DNA from: Alternaria dauci
Taxonomy: Eukaryota; Ascomycota; Dothideomycetes; Pleosporales; Pleosporaceae
DNA: 64,000 nt
NCBI RefSeq assembly: GCF_042100115.1
Contig: NC_091273.1
Coordinates: 496,001-560,000, forward strand
Direction: 5' to 3'
Made by a program: the position numbers and the translations under genes. Under the pieces are notes generated by a model. It saw only the letters and a list, made by a program, of their open reading frames with translations. It had not been told where the DNA came from and did no database searches. Position 1 is the first letter of the stretch. Every line of letters starts with the position of its first letter. Shown here in pieces: positions 12,467-23,951 of the stretch.

Positions 12467-13364
12467 AGTGGAACAGAACTAGTTGATTGTGACGTGTCGA
12501 ATATTGGCAAAGACTGACGATGGGGAAACTATGAAGATCATAAATTGTTTGTTGAGTTTGGCAGACAATATGGTAAACATCGGGCCAGAATCGTGTATTC
12601 TGGTAGATTGTGTTGACGAGAAGTTCGAGTTGTCTGTTATGTAGGAACTTTACAGACATCATCTCTAGCCACTGCCGCGATAAGTAAACAGATGCATGCG
12701 AAGCCTCATTTCAGTAGAAGTTTCCGAGCGATTTGTAGAGTAGAGAAGCGCTAATGTTAGAAATGCTGGGCTTTCACCGTAGTCAGGGCTACCAGACTGG
12801 CGGTATGGCACTGCGCTTACGCTAATCTGCATAAAACACCGAGCCACAGTTGTACAAAAAATATCGCCAAGCGGGTCGAAGGGTCCATCGGAACATTGCA
12901 GGATGCTTGATACAGCACCCAGACCTGACATGCCTGTCGCCGGCCCGAGCCTCTGGTTCTCCCCACCTTGTCTGCCCACACGCGCATCCGCATGCACAGC
13001 GAACTGGATTGCTTGTCAATTAGGTCCCTCATTCCTGCAAGTGAGCGGAGAATTCGATCTTGACATTACAGATCTACATCTGTGTTGGTTGTTCGTATCA
13101 GGTGCTACCGTGGCTTGAAGTGGCTTGCAGGGGGCGTGTGTTGGAACGCCTCCGTTGCTTCGAGCTTTAACTGGCCATTCTCGGTTGTTTCGGACGTTAC
13201 TGCTGCAAGTTGTCTTTTTTATTCCGCAGCACGATTGATGCGAATGCGAGGCTGGCAATTTGGAATCCGATGGGCTGTTGAGAGTGGTCTGCCATTACGG
13301 AGCGCAAGTCCCATGATGTAGTACCAAAACGCCTCATGTTGCCACCATCGGAAGCCGAAATTGT
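12467..13364. other. Intergenic, no gene supported
   Basis: About 0.9 kb upstream of the Zn2Cys6 gene and downstream of CYT-4. Short frames only. The minus strand just below 13365 reads like coding sequence for a short distance (see the next entry) but is then broken by stops. Confidence 0.45.
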
Positions 13365-13559
13365 TCATGTGGCAAGCATACCGTCTGCCAGGACGTCAAA
13401 CATAACCAACCCCACTGTCACCCAAAAACCTAGCTTCCGCGATCTCCTGTCGGCAGTTGCAAGAAAACCAGTCGAAAAGGTCGCAACCTCTCCTGCTATG
13501 TAGATGATGATCATCTGAATGGCGATTGTTATCGATAATCCATGGATGCAACGATCCAC
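13365..13559 (-). pseudogene. Possible remnant of a small membrane protein
   Basis: A 64-residue frame has two hydrophobic helices (about residues 8-28 and 43-63) separated by a charged loop ADRRSRKLG, which looks like real membrane-protein sequence. Immediately below it on the same strand, in another frame, about 45 further codons read FGFRWWQHEAFWYYIMG and beyond, with protein-like composition. The frame begins only 15 bases beyond the CYT-4 stop codon on the same strand, which leaves no room for a promoter or 5' exons. It may be a decayed fragment of a multi-pass protein, part of the CYT-4 3' UTR, or chance. I do not recognise a family. Confidence 0.25.
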
Positions 13560-13574
13560 ATATATCTACCGCTC

Positions 13575-16500
13575 TTAGACAATTTTGTCAGGTCGGTCCA
13601 AGAGGCGAATCGGCTTCACCCAAATTATTCTCGAGAAAAGGTCGACTCTCTCCAGCGCCACTTCCCACTCATCACCCGCTTCACAGTCATAACTGTTCAT
13701 GAAAACTTTGAGCGCATATTCCGGTATCTCGCCTTGCACGAACCCGGCTTCTTTGTTCGCAAGTCTCGTCTCGAACCTGAACGTATCAGGAAGCTCCGCT
13801 TCCTTGTACCGGAAAGCACGATAGATAGCCTGGGCAATCCAGAATTGCGTCGAATTTCGCTTAGTCTGGGAGATGATCTTTTCGCGAGGGGAGAGCGTGA
13901 TGATGGATTCTTGCATCTGGCGTTGTGAGAAGGGCAGTATGTGTTTGGGACCTCGCGCCATATTCAATTTTTTGCCATTCTGTGCTTCCCAGCGTAGAGC
14001 AGCCTCAATTTGCCAGTGCGCAATCATGTCTGCGAAGCGACGGAGGGGACTTGTGACTTTGATGTAGCCAGGCACTCCGATCAACTTGTGTGGCAGGGGT
14101 GAAGAATGTGCAACGGCCATGCCCAACGATCTGATCCATCGCGAGGCAAGATCCAATCGTACCTTTCCGTGTTGTTCGTAGTGAGCCTGGACAAGCCGTT
14201 GCAGCTCTTTTGGTTCCATATCTCCACTTGGTTGTTGAATCGTGCCTCTGTATATCACAGGTATATTCCGCTCAGTACACCAGGCCGCCGCCGTCTGACC
14301 GGCAAGCAGCATCATCTCTTCGGTAATGTTCTTAGGCCCCAGCGTAAACTGCATAAAGCCATCCGGTATCGAATTTGCCAATTCGATGATCGGGTCTCCT
14401 TGAATACGACGTACCCGGTCCAATGATGGGGCATTCCAGCTCAAGCCACTCTGGTTGGCGCTCTCGAAGACGCGAGCACTGAGATCCCCATAAGCAAACC
14501 GAACACCGCCAGCAGCCCTGCGATTCTCCCATAGAGCTTGAGCCACTGTATAAAGATTACGAAGCTCCTCGAGTTGATTCGGAGCAATTTTGGGTGGTTT
14601 TCGTTCTGTGCCGCGTGGCACCTCACCACCGACAACAATCCTTCGTGTTTTTTTCGTGCTTTGGTCACCAAGAAGAGTAGCCACTTCGGATGGCGTGATG
14701 CTGACGACGTTTTGAACGATGCCGTTTTGTACCTTCGTTTCCAAGACGGAGCCAGTACCGTCAACACGGGAGCTGAAGGTGATGACAGGGCGGTTCTTGT
14801 CAAGACTGAAATGTCCTTGAGCAGCCCAAGATGGAAGCATAGGGAAGAAGCGCTCTGGCGTATAGATGGATTCGGTCATATGGGCGGCGAGACCAGAGAG
14901 TGTATGTTTTTTGTCAAAGAATGCGGTAGGGTTTGCTACGTGTACATGGATCCAGAATTCCTGAGGGGCGCCTTTGACTTGTTCGATTGATATGCCGTCA
15001 TCGATCTCGTGAGCGCCGGCATCGTCGATGCAATAGACTGTCGTAGATCCCCAATCGCGGCGAAGATCTGCCATTGCATCTCGAAAATCGGGGTTTTTTT
15101 GTATAAGCTCGGCTTTGTTGTGGAGTAATTCCAGATTGCGAGACTGTCGAACAGTGGGAAGCATCAGCTGCTCGTCATAGATTGCGCGGTTGTCGTGGGG
15201 CGAGATGACACCGATTTCTTGTAAGAACAGTAACCCAGTAGGTCGTTTGATGTTGCTAAGGGTGTCGTCGTAAGATCCAGTGCCATCGAAGACATCTGAA
15301 CCATAGAGCCCCGATGCCGAGACCAAGCTCGTACAAGCAGATTGAAGCCCAGCCATGCCCTTGAACTGATCGGTAAGTACCCATGCCTGCAGGAAGTTGA
15401 TGATCTGCTTGTCAGTACTCGTGAATGACTCTTCCCAAGTGATGCTCAGATTGGAGGATCCATCCTGGGGCGAGGAGCGCTTGCTAGGCCCAAGACCTCC
15501 GTAGTTCGGCTCACGCAGCTTTCGACTGTTTGCGACAAGTTTGCGGGCCTTTTCAAGGAAACTGTGGACGTTTTCAGCGCCTCTGGTAAGGAATCGCTTA
15601 GCATCATCGGCACTTGCGAAGCGTCGTACGGATAAGGCACGGTATTCGCGATATTCGCGGATCCACTCGTGAACAGTCTCCATGACCTCAACATCAGCCT
15701 TGGGCCGAATGGCATAAAGGTTCGTTAGGCGATGGTTGCGAGCATCGGAATTGAAGCGAAACTCATTGTGGTGGAGAGCCTTTCGGACGGCCAGAAGTGA
15801 TGCTGGTGAAGCTACCCAGGTTGGATCTTGCTTGCCGAGCAGTGTCTTGGTGATCTGCGAAAGCGTCATCATACGTGTCCTGGTTTTGTCTGCCAAAACA
15901 TCGTATGCTTTGTCCAGTACTGGGGCATTTGTTCTGTAAATCTTCTCGGCTTCGGCTGTCATGTGCTCAAGGGTGGCTACAATGGGAGCGGAAAGCTCTC
16001 TCGGAACATGGACTTCGCCCTTGGGATCGGCTAAGCCAGGGTTTGTAGGGAGAAAGGGGATGAGTGGCTCAAGAAGTGCGGGATCGATGCAGCCCTGTAT
16101 GGCGAAGGAAACGCGACTCATCAGGGAATGTGCCCACCGACCGTTGACGGAGAAGAACTGACTTTCGGTATGCAGTGGCTGCACGAAAACAGCAAGCACG
16201 GGTTCGCGGCCCGGTTGCGAGAGTTCGACGACATCGCCGGGCTTCAAGAACAGACCGATAGTGATGACCTCTTCGCCTTCATCTTCTTGCGCCGCATCCC
16301 ACTCGCTTTCTCTTGCATCCTGGTCGGCCTTGGCAGCGAAGGACAACTTTGATAGTCCGTTCTGCGTGTCGTTGCGCCCGGGATGGTTCGCGAAGGCCTC
16401 AAGCACTTCCTCTGTGGGTCCACCGAATTCATCTTGCCACCGCTCGAGATGCTCACGGATTGGGATGCCTTGGGGGCGAGCAAAAGGAGAGAGATCTGGG

Positions 16501-16749
16501 TCAGGCGTGGAGGAGGTAGTAAGTGAGGGTTGTTGTGAGCGCTGGCAGTTGTTAGTTGTTGGCTGGCGTACCGGACGTATCACTTACATTGGCAGTGGCA
16601 TGAAGCGCCCGCCGCTGCGATTGTGAGACTTTTACAATGGAGAGTCTACCAAGATTCTGTACTGAGCAAGGATTGCCTCGCTGGATCAGTATACGCGATT
16701 GGCATCGCAGGCACACACTGCCTGCAGCCTGCCTGAGACGAGGATACAT
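13575..16749 (-). CDS. cyt-4: Mitochondrial RNase II-family exoribonuclease, CYT-4/Dss1-like
   Basis: Two exons (16749-16588 and 16541-13575) give about 1042 residues. The 54-residue first exon is basic, with few acidic residues (MYPRLRQAAGSVCLRCQSR...), as expected for a mitochondrial presequence. The RNB catalytic domain spans roughly residues 540-880. It contains the metal-binding cluster CIDDAGAHEIDDG near 555-567 and the late signature VTSPLRRFADM near 880. A shorter C-terminal region follows. Neurospora CYT-4 and yeast Dss1/Msu1 act in mitochondrial RNA turnover and intron processing, and the same role is inferred. The length is close to that of the family. The intron lies just after the presequence and uses gtaagt...cag. 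Confidence 0.9.
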
Positions 16750-17097
16750 TTTGAGGCGAACAGTGAATGATGTCGTCCATCCAAAAAAAGTGCGGCGGCG
16801 GAGGGAAGGCGCGCTTCAACGGCGGTCCGTGCCCGACGCTAAATCGCCGCGCGAACTCACATGTTTCCTCCGCACACCTCCGTCCCTCTTTCTTACACGA
16901 CACTACGCCCAAGGTATGTACATGGTCTCCTCCTCTTCACCCCCTCCCTTCATGATGTATTCAAAATTATAGCATGTATTATCCGACGTCGCTTCGGCGA
17001 GACTGCGGAACAAATTTTTTCCTGATTGAAATCTTCACCTCTCTGCCCATCATGTGGCTTTGTTGCGATGCACATCTAACGTGTCTCGATAGGCATC
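16750..17097. promoter_or_regulatory. Divergent promoter; probable 5' UTR intron of MOCS2A gene
   Basis: This 348-base stretch lies between the divergent CYT-4 and MOCS2A starts. A GTATGT donor at 16914, a CTAAC branch-like site at 17076-17080 and a TAG acceptor ending at 17092, six bases before the ATG, outline a 179-base leader intron for the MOCS2A transcript. This is inferred from consensus only. Confidence 0.45.
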
Positions 17098-17388
17098 ATG
17101 GCATCTGCCAAAGCGCCTGCGGGCCACTTCTCTATCCTGTACTTTGCAGCAGCTTCGACCTTTACAGGCAAGACCAGCGAACATCTTCCTGCTCCCGTCC
17201 GAGCCCGCGATGTCTTCACGTTGCTGGAGGAGAGGTATCCGGATATTCGCAACAAGGTGCTGAGCAGCTGTGCTATGACGGTCAACATGGAGTACGTTGA
17301 TGTCGGGGAAGATGATGCCGAGGACGCCGACAAGCAGATTGTCGAGGGTGACGAGGTTGCCATCATCCCGCCCGTCAGCTCGGGATAG
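17098..17388 (+). CDS. Molybdopterin synthase sulfur-carrier (small) subunit
   Basis: One exon, 96 residues, a MoaD/MOCS2A-type ubiquitin-like protein (CnxG in Aspergillus nomenclature). It opens with the beta strand FSILYFAAAS and ends with the family motif DEVAIIPPVSSG. The C-terminal glycine carries the thiocarboxylate that supplies sulfur when molybdopterin synthase converts precursor Z (cPMP) to molybdopterin in the cytosol. The usual last two residues are Gly-Gly, whereas here they are Ser-Gly. The large subunit is not in the window. Molybdenum cofactor serves nitrate reductase and xanthine dehydrogenase in fungi. Confidence 0.85.
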   Translation: MASAKAPAGHFSILYFAAASTFTGKTSEHLPAPVRARDVFTLLEERYPDIRNKVLSSCAMTVNMEYVDVGEDDAEDADKQIVEGDEVAIIPPVSSG

Positions 17389-17680
17389 CTCATCAAGTGG
17401 TTTATGTAGTATGTAGTTGACGATGTTATGAGCCATGTCGTCCGCAAATGATACCATTCACTATAGTTGCGCAAGCTGTGCATGATGCTTTGTAAAGTCA
17501 ATTCCTATAGCCCGGTCTGTCCCACGGCTGGAGTGGTCGCAGCGTCACCCAAGTGCGGGAAAAGCTCGAAGCTCAATTGGGCCTAGCGCCTGGCGTTCTC
17601 TGACAGCCAGGCTCGATCCACCTGCACGGCATATACGACCACCGACGCGCCGACCAGAGCGATTTGGTCTCAGCAACCAA
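17389..17680. other. Short intergenic region
   Basis: 292 bases between the MOCS2A stop and the next ATG on the same strand. It presumably holds the 3' UTR and the promoter of the Zn2Cys6 gene. No specific element was recognised. Confidence 0.4.
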
Positions 17681-20600
17681 ATGGCAGACCACGAAATAGA
17701 CCCGAGACTCTTCGCGAGTGCCTCTTCAGGCCAACCGTCGCGACCGCAGATATACACGTCTGCGCAGCAGCAAAACACCGGCCATCCATACTACCTCCCG
17801 TCACCCACCACTCAACACCATGCCCAATCCCTACCTCAACCCCCGCAGCAGCTCTCACAGCTGTCGCAGCCTGCCCCACTAGGGAACATACTCGATCCCG
17901 CCCTCGAGCAGACATCGCCGACAGGACCAGAGGCGTCGCACGAGGACGATGACCACGACGACGACGGCGACCACGATGGGTACGTTGTATAAGCCCAACA
18001 TGCGCCGTCGCAACAGCTGGCCCGCCGTGTCGCAAAGCGCAGACGGCATGCTTCGATGGCTACGGCATGCTTCGATGGCTGCGGCAGGAACGATACGCGT
18101 CGAGGCCGATTCACAGCCCATTGGATCTCTCACATGACCGTCCCTGAAAGAAACGCGTGCAGTCGCCAGTGCGCTCGACAGCAACAACAAACCATCAGTA
18201 ACGGACAAAGGCTAACACTGATCCACAGTGCCCACGGAACCCCCGGTTCTGCCCGATCTCCTGCCGACCTCAAGCGCCCCAGAGCATGCGACTCGTGTCG
18301 AGGGCTAAAGGTCCGCTGCGATCAGGAGCGGCCAGATGTGTCGTGTAGACGGTGCGCCAAAGCAGGGCGACCTTGCATTACGACACCACCAACTCGGAAG
18401 CGCCAAAAGAAGGCCGACAGCAGAGTCGCCGAACTCGAGCGCAAGATCGATGCATTGACGGCGACATTGCACGCGCAAAAGGCAGGCGCACCCGAGCTCA
18501 GGCATCATGGGGGCATACCACAGCCTGGCGCCACGGGCGACTCTATGCCTATGCCAGTCGAGGGCCAGTACCGTATGGGAACGATTGAGCACGATTGGTC
18601 CCAGTCTCAGGCCGGCAGGTACGCAGACATACCTCCCGGCTACGGCCCTGCACAGAACATGCAGAGAGCACCCGAGCCCAAGCGCAGGAAGCTGGACAAC
18701 ACATCACACGCTGTGAGTAGTCAAGGTCAAACCCACGTGCGGCCAGAGCTGACATTTCAGACGATCCCCGAGGACATGGATGCCATCCATCGTGACCTAG
18801 CAGAGCACCCAGAGATGAAGCGGACCGGCAAGAACAAGATCCACGCCGACCACTCGCACATCAACATTCTAATCGACAACCTCATGACACCTGATGTCGC
18901 AGAGCGCGTCTTCTTTCGCTATGTCAACGAAATCTGCCCGCATTTCCCAGCCGTGCCCTTCCCTCCTGGCACTACAGCCCGTGAAGTCCGAGAGAAGAAA
19001 CCGCTTCTCTTCCTCGCTGTCTTGGCTGGGTCCTCGCACGGGAGCGCCGAGCAGTTGGTATCACAGGATACTCAGCGCGAGTTGACCAGGCTCCTCAAGG
19101 ACCAGCTCGCTGACATCATCTGGCGCAACGGGGAGAAGTCGCTCGAGATTGTTCAGGCACTGCACATCTCCGTGCTCTGGTACCGTCCACCCCTCCACTT
19201 CGAGCAGCACAACTTCTACATGATGGTCAATTGTGCTGCAGTCATGGCTCTCGACCTAGGCCTTGGGAGAAAGGCGACTCCCAATGTCATGAAGCTTTCC
19301 GTCGGTCCGTTCAAGCGCTTTCATCCAAACTCGAGCAGCGTCGAAGCCCGCCGCACGTTCCTCGTCTGCTACTATCTCTGCATGAGCATCACCATGGTTC
19401 TACGACGACCGATTCTACTCCGCTGGACTAACTACATGGCCGAGAGTGTTCGCATACTTGAGACGTCGCCCGAAGCACTCCCATCGGATAGACTACTCTG
19501 CCAGCAAGTCAAGATGGCGCACATAGGAGAAAAGATCTCGGTCGAGTTCTGCATGGACGATCCTTCTGTTGAGGTTGCCATCTCAGATCCCAAAGTCATA
19601 TACGCCCTTAAGATTTTCGAGAACGAACTGAACAGTTTGAGGGAGGAGAATGCCTCTTTGGGGGATGTTGATCGTATGTTGTTCCAGAGCACATTCCGCA
19701 CCCACACTGACATCTGCAGCGACCCTCCAATTGGCAGAACATGTCACAAATCTCTACCTCCATGAAATCGCGCTGCATCAGAATCAAGGCTCTGCCGATC
19801 TGCAACCCCCCTACACTTCAGACGCACTATCTCCGGCAGTGATCAATGCAGCGAAGAAAGATGGTCCCGTCGGCCCGGCACATATAGGCGCTCTGGGTGA
19901 TTGTCTCACCGCCACCCATGGTATCCTAGATACGATACTGAGTATCGAACTAGATGTTCTCCTGACCCTGCCTGTCATCTTCTGTAGGTTTCGCATCCCC
20001 TTTACCACCTTCTATGCTGACAACTCTCAGGTGTCCGAGCAATCTACGCAATCGTCTGCCTGATGAAGATGTGGGTTTCGGTGACTAGCTCTGGCGAAGT
20101 GGGTAGCATCATCAAAAAGGAAGCTCTTGGAATCGAGGCCTACACCGAACAATTGGTCTCCATGTTCAACGCCATCGTGTCGCGCGATGCTCAATCGCCC
20201 CATGGCAAGTTCTACTTTGTCGCCAAGCGCCTACAGGAACGATTCGCCCACATCAAAGAAGGCGCCTCTAGCGATCATCAGACTGAGGCCGAACACGAAT
20301 CCGCCCGCAACGCTGGTCAACAACAATCCCGGCCCTCCACTCGCCAAGAGCGCTCGAAGCAAACCCCACTCCATCTCCTTTCGGAAGTCGCAATGGGCAG
20401 CAGTAATAATGCTGCTGCACAACAGCAACAAACGCAAGCGCATTCTCGTTCTCAGCAGCAGGCACAAGCAGCGCTGCAAGCGCACGCACAACACTCTCAG
20501 CAGACCATGTCGAATTGGTATCCAAACATGAATGCGCAACCTACGGCTGATATGATGGGTTTCGGCGCGCAGCAGCCATTCGACATCAACTTTGACTTTA

Positions 20601-20719
20601 CACAGTTCGACCTTGGTACAGGCTCGGATGCAGATCTGTCGGCGCTCTTCATTCCGGATTCGATGGCAATGTGGAGTTACCCCGCCGATCCCAACATGCA
20701 GGGCTATAACGGATTTTGA
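17681..20719 (+). CDS. Zn2Cys6 transcription factor, Leu3/War1-like
   Basis: Four exons (17681-17979, 18229-19673, 19720-19983, 20031-20719), all in phase, give about 898 residues. The N-terminus MADHEIDPRLF is followed by a Gln/Pro-rich region and an Asp/His run. The zinc cluster at residues 120-149 (PRACDSCRGLKVRC...SCRRC...C, spacing Cx2Cx6Cx8Cx2Cx6C) is followed by a basic segment and the dimerisation coiled coil VAELERKIDALTATLHAQ. The middle region resembles the fungal regulatory domain, and the C-terminus is rich in Gln/Ala. The cluster type resembles Leu3/War1 regulators of amino-acid or weak-acid response. That assignment is tentative, because no target site or partner gene is visible. 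Confidence 0.85.
18044..18081 (+). repeat. Tandem 19-bp duplication in intron 1
   Basis: Two adjacent 19-base copies of cggcatgcttcgatggct(a/g) differ only at the last base. They lie inside the first intron (17980-18228) of the Zn2Cys6 gene, so the protein is unaffected. It is probably a recent slippage duplication. Confidence 0.85.
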
Positions 20720-20987
20720 GATTGCTGACGTCTGATGTGGGTCTTGGTAATGCGGTTATGATTGCATGGTTCGCGATTGAATTGTACAGTAGAGATTAAT
20801 ACCTGTAACAGATCTTAGCGAGACAGAGGTATCAGAAGCATGTAACAATAAACAACCAACAGAAACCAAGGTTCACTTGTGCCATCCTTGTATCACTTCA
20901 GGTGACCACTCTGAAGCGCCTCTGCAATATATGTCGGGAAGTCATATAACCGCCTAGTCGCGTGGCTATCTTCATCCCCACTCGCCC

Positions 20988-21926
20988 TCACTCCAACTTG
21001 AATTCAACCTTCCTCAAAAATGCCTCCAACCCCGTAACCTCTCCCGCTGCCTGTTCCTTGGCCCATTGCACAGCCTCCTTCTGCCCCTCCCCATAGTATC
21101 CATACTCCCTATTCAACACCCACATCTCATACAACTGCTCCCTAAACCCCTCTGGAAAAAAGCCCTTGACAACCTCATCAGGAAGCTGAACATGCCTCAC
21201 CGTCTTACCCGTCACCTTACTCACAACACTCGCAATCTCATCCGGCGTATACAGGCCCTCGGCCGCAGCAAAAAACTTGCCCGCGTACCTCTCGGGCTCA
21301 GCAAGAATAGGAGCAATCCACTTCCCAGTATCTGTAATATCAATGTACGGCACAGGCGTATCTCCAGGCAACATGTCACCCAGCACAAAAGTACCATCGC
21401 CAGCGGGACTCGGACGCGGTTTCATCCTCTCCTGCAGATTCTGCATAAACGATGCTGGAGCGAAAAAGGCGCTTTTGACGGGTAGACTGCGGATATAAGT
21501 CTCGATCTCGGCTTTGACATCGAAATGCTCGACGTGTTTCAACTTCCCGTTACTGATCTTGAACGGGTGCGACATGGAGCTGAAAATTATGTATTTCACG
21601 CCTTGTTTGATGGCTTCTTCGCATACGGCTTTGGCCTGGCGGGTTTCGACGGCGCGCGTGGAGCCGGTGTATTGCGTTGTTGTTACGAGGAAGATGAAGG
21701 TGCAGCCGGAGAGGGCGGTAGGGAGGGTGGACGGGTCGTCCATGTCGGCTTGGACGAGCTCTGCGCCTAGCGACTCGAGATCCTGCATGGTGGGGGATGA
21801 GGTGGAGCGGGATAGGGCGCGGACGTTGTATGTGGCGGAGAGGGAGGGTGTGGTTAGGATGGTGCGGGCGACTGAATTGCCTTGGTTTCCAGAGGCGCCG
21901 AAAACTGCAATGGTGGATTTGGACAT
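20988..21926 (-). CDS. NmrA-like NAD(P)-binding protein
   Basis: One exon, 312 residues. The N-terminal dinucleotide-binding motif VFGASGNQGNSVAR (about 8-21) and the strand YIIFSSMSH belong to the NmrA/HSCARG branch of atypical short-chain dehydrogenases. There is no YxxxK catalytic pair in the usual place, as expected for NmrA-like sensors. Some members act as redox sensors or regulators (NmrA binds the GATA factor AreA), others as reductases. This gene's specific role is unknown. A TATAAA on the minus strand at 22067-22062 lies about 135 bases ahead of the ATG and fits a promoter TATA box. The gene is convergent with the Zn2Cys6 gene. Confidence 0.85.
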   Translation of the reverse strand: MSKSTIAVFGASGNQGNSVARTILTTPSLSATYNVRALSRSTSSPTMQDLESLGAELVQADMDDPSTLPTALSGCTFIFLVTTTQYTGSTRAVETRQAKAVCEEAIKQGVKYIIFSSMSHPFKISNGKLKHVEHFDVKAEIETYIRSLPVKSAFFAPASFMQNLQERMKPRPSPAGDGTFVLGDMLPGDTPVPYIDITDTGKWIAPILAEPERYAGKFFAAAEGLYTPDEIASVVSKVTGKTVRHVQLPDEVVKGFFPEGFREQLYEMWVLNREYGYYGEGQKEAVQWAKEQAAGEVTGLEAFLRKVEFKLE

Positions 21927-22748
21927 TGTGAGGGTGTTGGTTATGGTGTTTGGCGTTTAAAATTTTGATTGATGGTTGACAGAGTCGAGGAGATGGTTCG
22001 GATTGTTCGAGATGATGAAGCCGGCAACGGATAGACTTGAACTTCAAACCCAGGATATACTTTTATACTCTCTCCTATCAGCGTACGCGATCCTTCTTTC
22101 TACTCTAGCTTATTCCATCAAGCCACACACCTGCAATCATCATGAAAGCCCACGGGTATACACACCGGAATTTACGGCTTTAGGCTTTTCAGCATCTCAA
22201 AAGAATCATGGCCATTGGGCTCTTCATGCCACTAAAGGCTGGTTCCACAGCGTCATTTCGATCGTCAATCGCTCCAATCACGTAAAAGATCTTGCTGGTT
22301 CCTACTGCAAGGCCGCCTGCGCCAGTTGTCGCTGTTGGTAACAATGTGTCCGAGGTGTCGACGGCGTTCCCGGAGACCGAGCTGAGTTCGGCTCCGAAAC
22401 TTTGGCGAGGCTTAACTCCTCTACCGGTAAATGCTAAGATTTCCGTGCTGTTTGCATGTTCCTGTCTACATATCGCACAGGATTTGCTGTGGTGTACGCT
22501 GTGTGTCGGGATTCAAGAGTGGGAGTATGATGAGCGGGATGGTCGGCTTGAGAGAACTACTGAGGATGTTTGGCCGAATTTTGCATATAGGTTCTAAAAT
22601 CTACCGTGACATGCGAGGGTAGTGCTGGAGGCCAAGGGAGTCATTGTCTAGGTTCGTACATTTGAACTTGAGCACGTCAGCGAGGCCATGAGATATATTG
22701 TGGATGAGATAAAATGCCACGTCCTTTGTCTTATATACAAAAGTTGAC
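21927..22748. other. Intergenic, no gene supported
   Basis: 0.8 kb between the NmrA-like promoter and the 3' end of the LicD-like gene. Apart from the NmrA TATA box near 22062-22067, I see only short, domain-free frames such as 22292-22597. Confidence 0.45.
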
Positions 22749-23951
22749 CTACTCCGTCCACCTCCCCGTCTGCACATCTTCAACACCCACCTGCGCCCCC
22801 TCCTCCTTCAAAGCCCCCTCGAGCGCACCTTGTCCTCTCCACCCATGCCCAATCCTCCCCGTACTACTCAACCTCCCAACCTCCTTCCCATTCTTCTTCT
22901 TGAAATACTCCTTTTGTTCCTCACTCGGCTCCCGCTGCTTGTTCCACTGCTTACTCTTCTTATCAAACTGGTACCCGTTATACCAATCCTCAGTCAGGGC
23001 ATCTGACCCATATTCCTCCATCAGCACTTCTTCATACGCATACGGTACTTTGACCTTGACGCCTTCGAACGTAGATTGTCTGAGGGGAAAGATCTGTGTG
23101 GAGAGGTAGGCGTGTGTGTCTTTGACGTAGAGTTGGATTTCGGTGTCGAAGGCGTCGGGGTCGGCTTCGTGGGCTGAAGGGTGGGTGCTGGAGTAGGGTG
23201 AATCGAAGAGCTGAACTTTTTTCCCGACGTGGATGGTTGTGATGTCGATGTAGAGACCGGTGGAGACGTCGATCCAGCGGATGTCGATGAGGTTGTAGAC
23301 ATCTGTTGTGGATTTATTGGTGTAGTTTGGGTTTACCTCAATCAGGTATTTCTTGCCGGTTTTTTTGATGTCTTCTTCCCATGCGAGACGTTTTGAGCGG
23401 GTGGCTTCGTCTTCATCATGCTGCTTCAAATCTAGCAGTCCATTCCCTTGCTTGGCTTGACTCCCTCTGTCGTCTGATGCAACCTCAAGCCCTAGATCCC
23501 GAGCGTTGAAATGATGGACAGTCATGTTCCACCATGTCCCCAATTCTGCAGCGCCTTCCTCTTCTACAATGAAATCCAAATCCTTGTCCCATGGCATCAG
23601 CCCTCCACCCCACCACCAGCCTAGCAGCACCCCGTGCATGATCCACGTTTGTACCCCAATCCTCTCCATTGTGTCCGTATACGCTTTCAACATGAGCCTG
23701 AGATGCCATATTCGTTCTTGAAAGGGGACCTCGGAGGAAGCAAATCGACCATCATAATGGCTGTTGAAGGTAGATTCGTAAAAGTATTTGGTCGGCGCGT
23801 GCGCGTACGTATGCCCGTTGGAAAAGGAGTTGACAAGGGGCGTGAGGCCGCGGAAAGAGCGGAAGGGTGTGCTTCTGCGTTCGACAGGAAGCGCAGTGAT
23901 GAGCTGGAGGAGGGGCGCAATCAAAAGCGCAAGTTCTATAGGAAGTCTCAT
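22749..23951 (-). CDS. Secreted LicD-family protein (Mnn4-like)
   Basis: One exon, 400 residues, from the ATG at 23951. The frame opens upstream to 24077, but starting at 23951 gives a clean signal peptide (MRLPIELALLIAPLLQLITA, then LPVERR). The LicD core is visible as IMHGVLLGWWWGGG followed by PWDKDLDFIVEE, the acidic motif that replaces the usual PWDDDID. Later come DVYNLIDIRW and GLYIDITTIH. LicD proteins are phosphocholine or phosphosugar transferases. Fungal relatives such as Mnn4 take part in mannosyl-phosphorylation of glycans in the secretory pathway. A role in cell-wall or glycan phosphorylation is inferred, with the donor unknown. Confidence 0.82.
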   Translation of the reverse strand: MRLPIELALLIAPLLQLITALPVERRSTPFRSFRGLTPLVNSFSNGHTYAHAPTKYFYESTFNSHYDGRFASSEVPFQERIWHLRLMLKAYTDTMERIGVQTWIMHGVLLGWWWGGGLMPWDKDLDFIVEEEGAAELGTWWNMTVHHFNARDLGLEVASDDRGSQAKQGNGLLDLKQHDEDEATRSKRLAWEEDIKKTGKKYLIEVNPNYTNKSTTDVYNLIDIRWIDVSTGLYIDITTIHVGKKVQLFDSPYSSTHPSAHEADPDAFDTEIQLYVKDTHAYLSTQIFPLRQSTFEGVKVKVPYAYEEVLMEEYGSDALTEDWYNGYQFDKKSKQWNKQREPSEEQKEYFKKKNGKEVGRLSSTGRIGHGWRGQGALEGALKEEGAQVGVEDVQTGRWTE

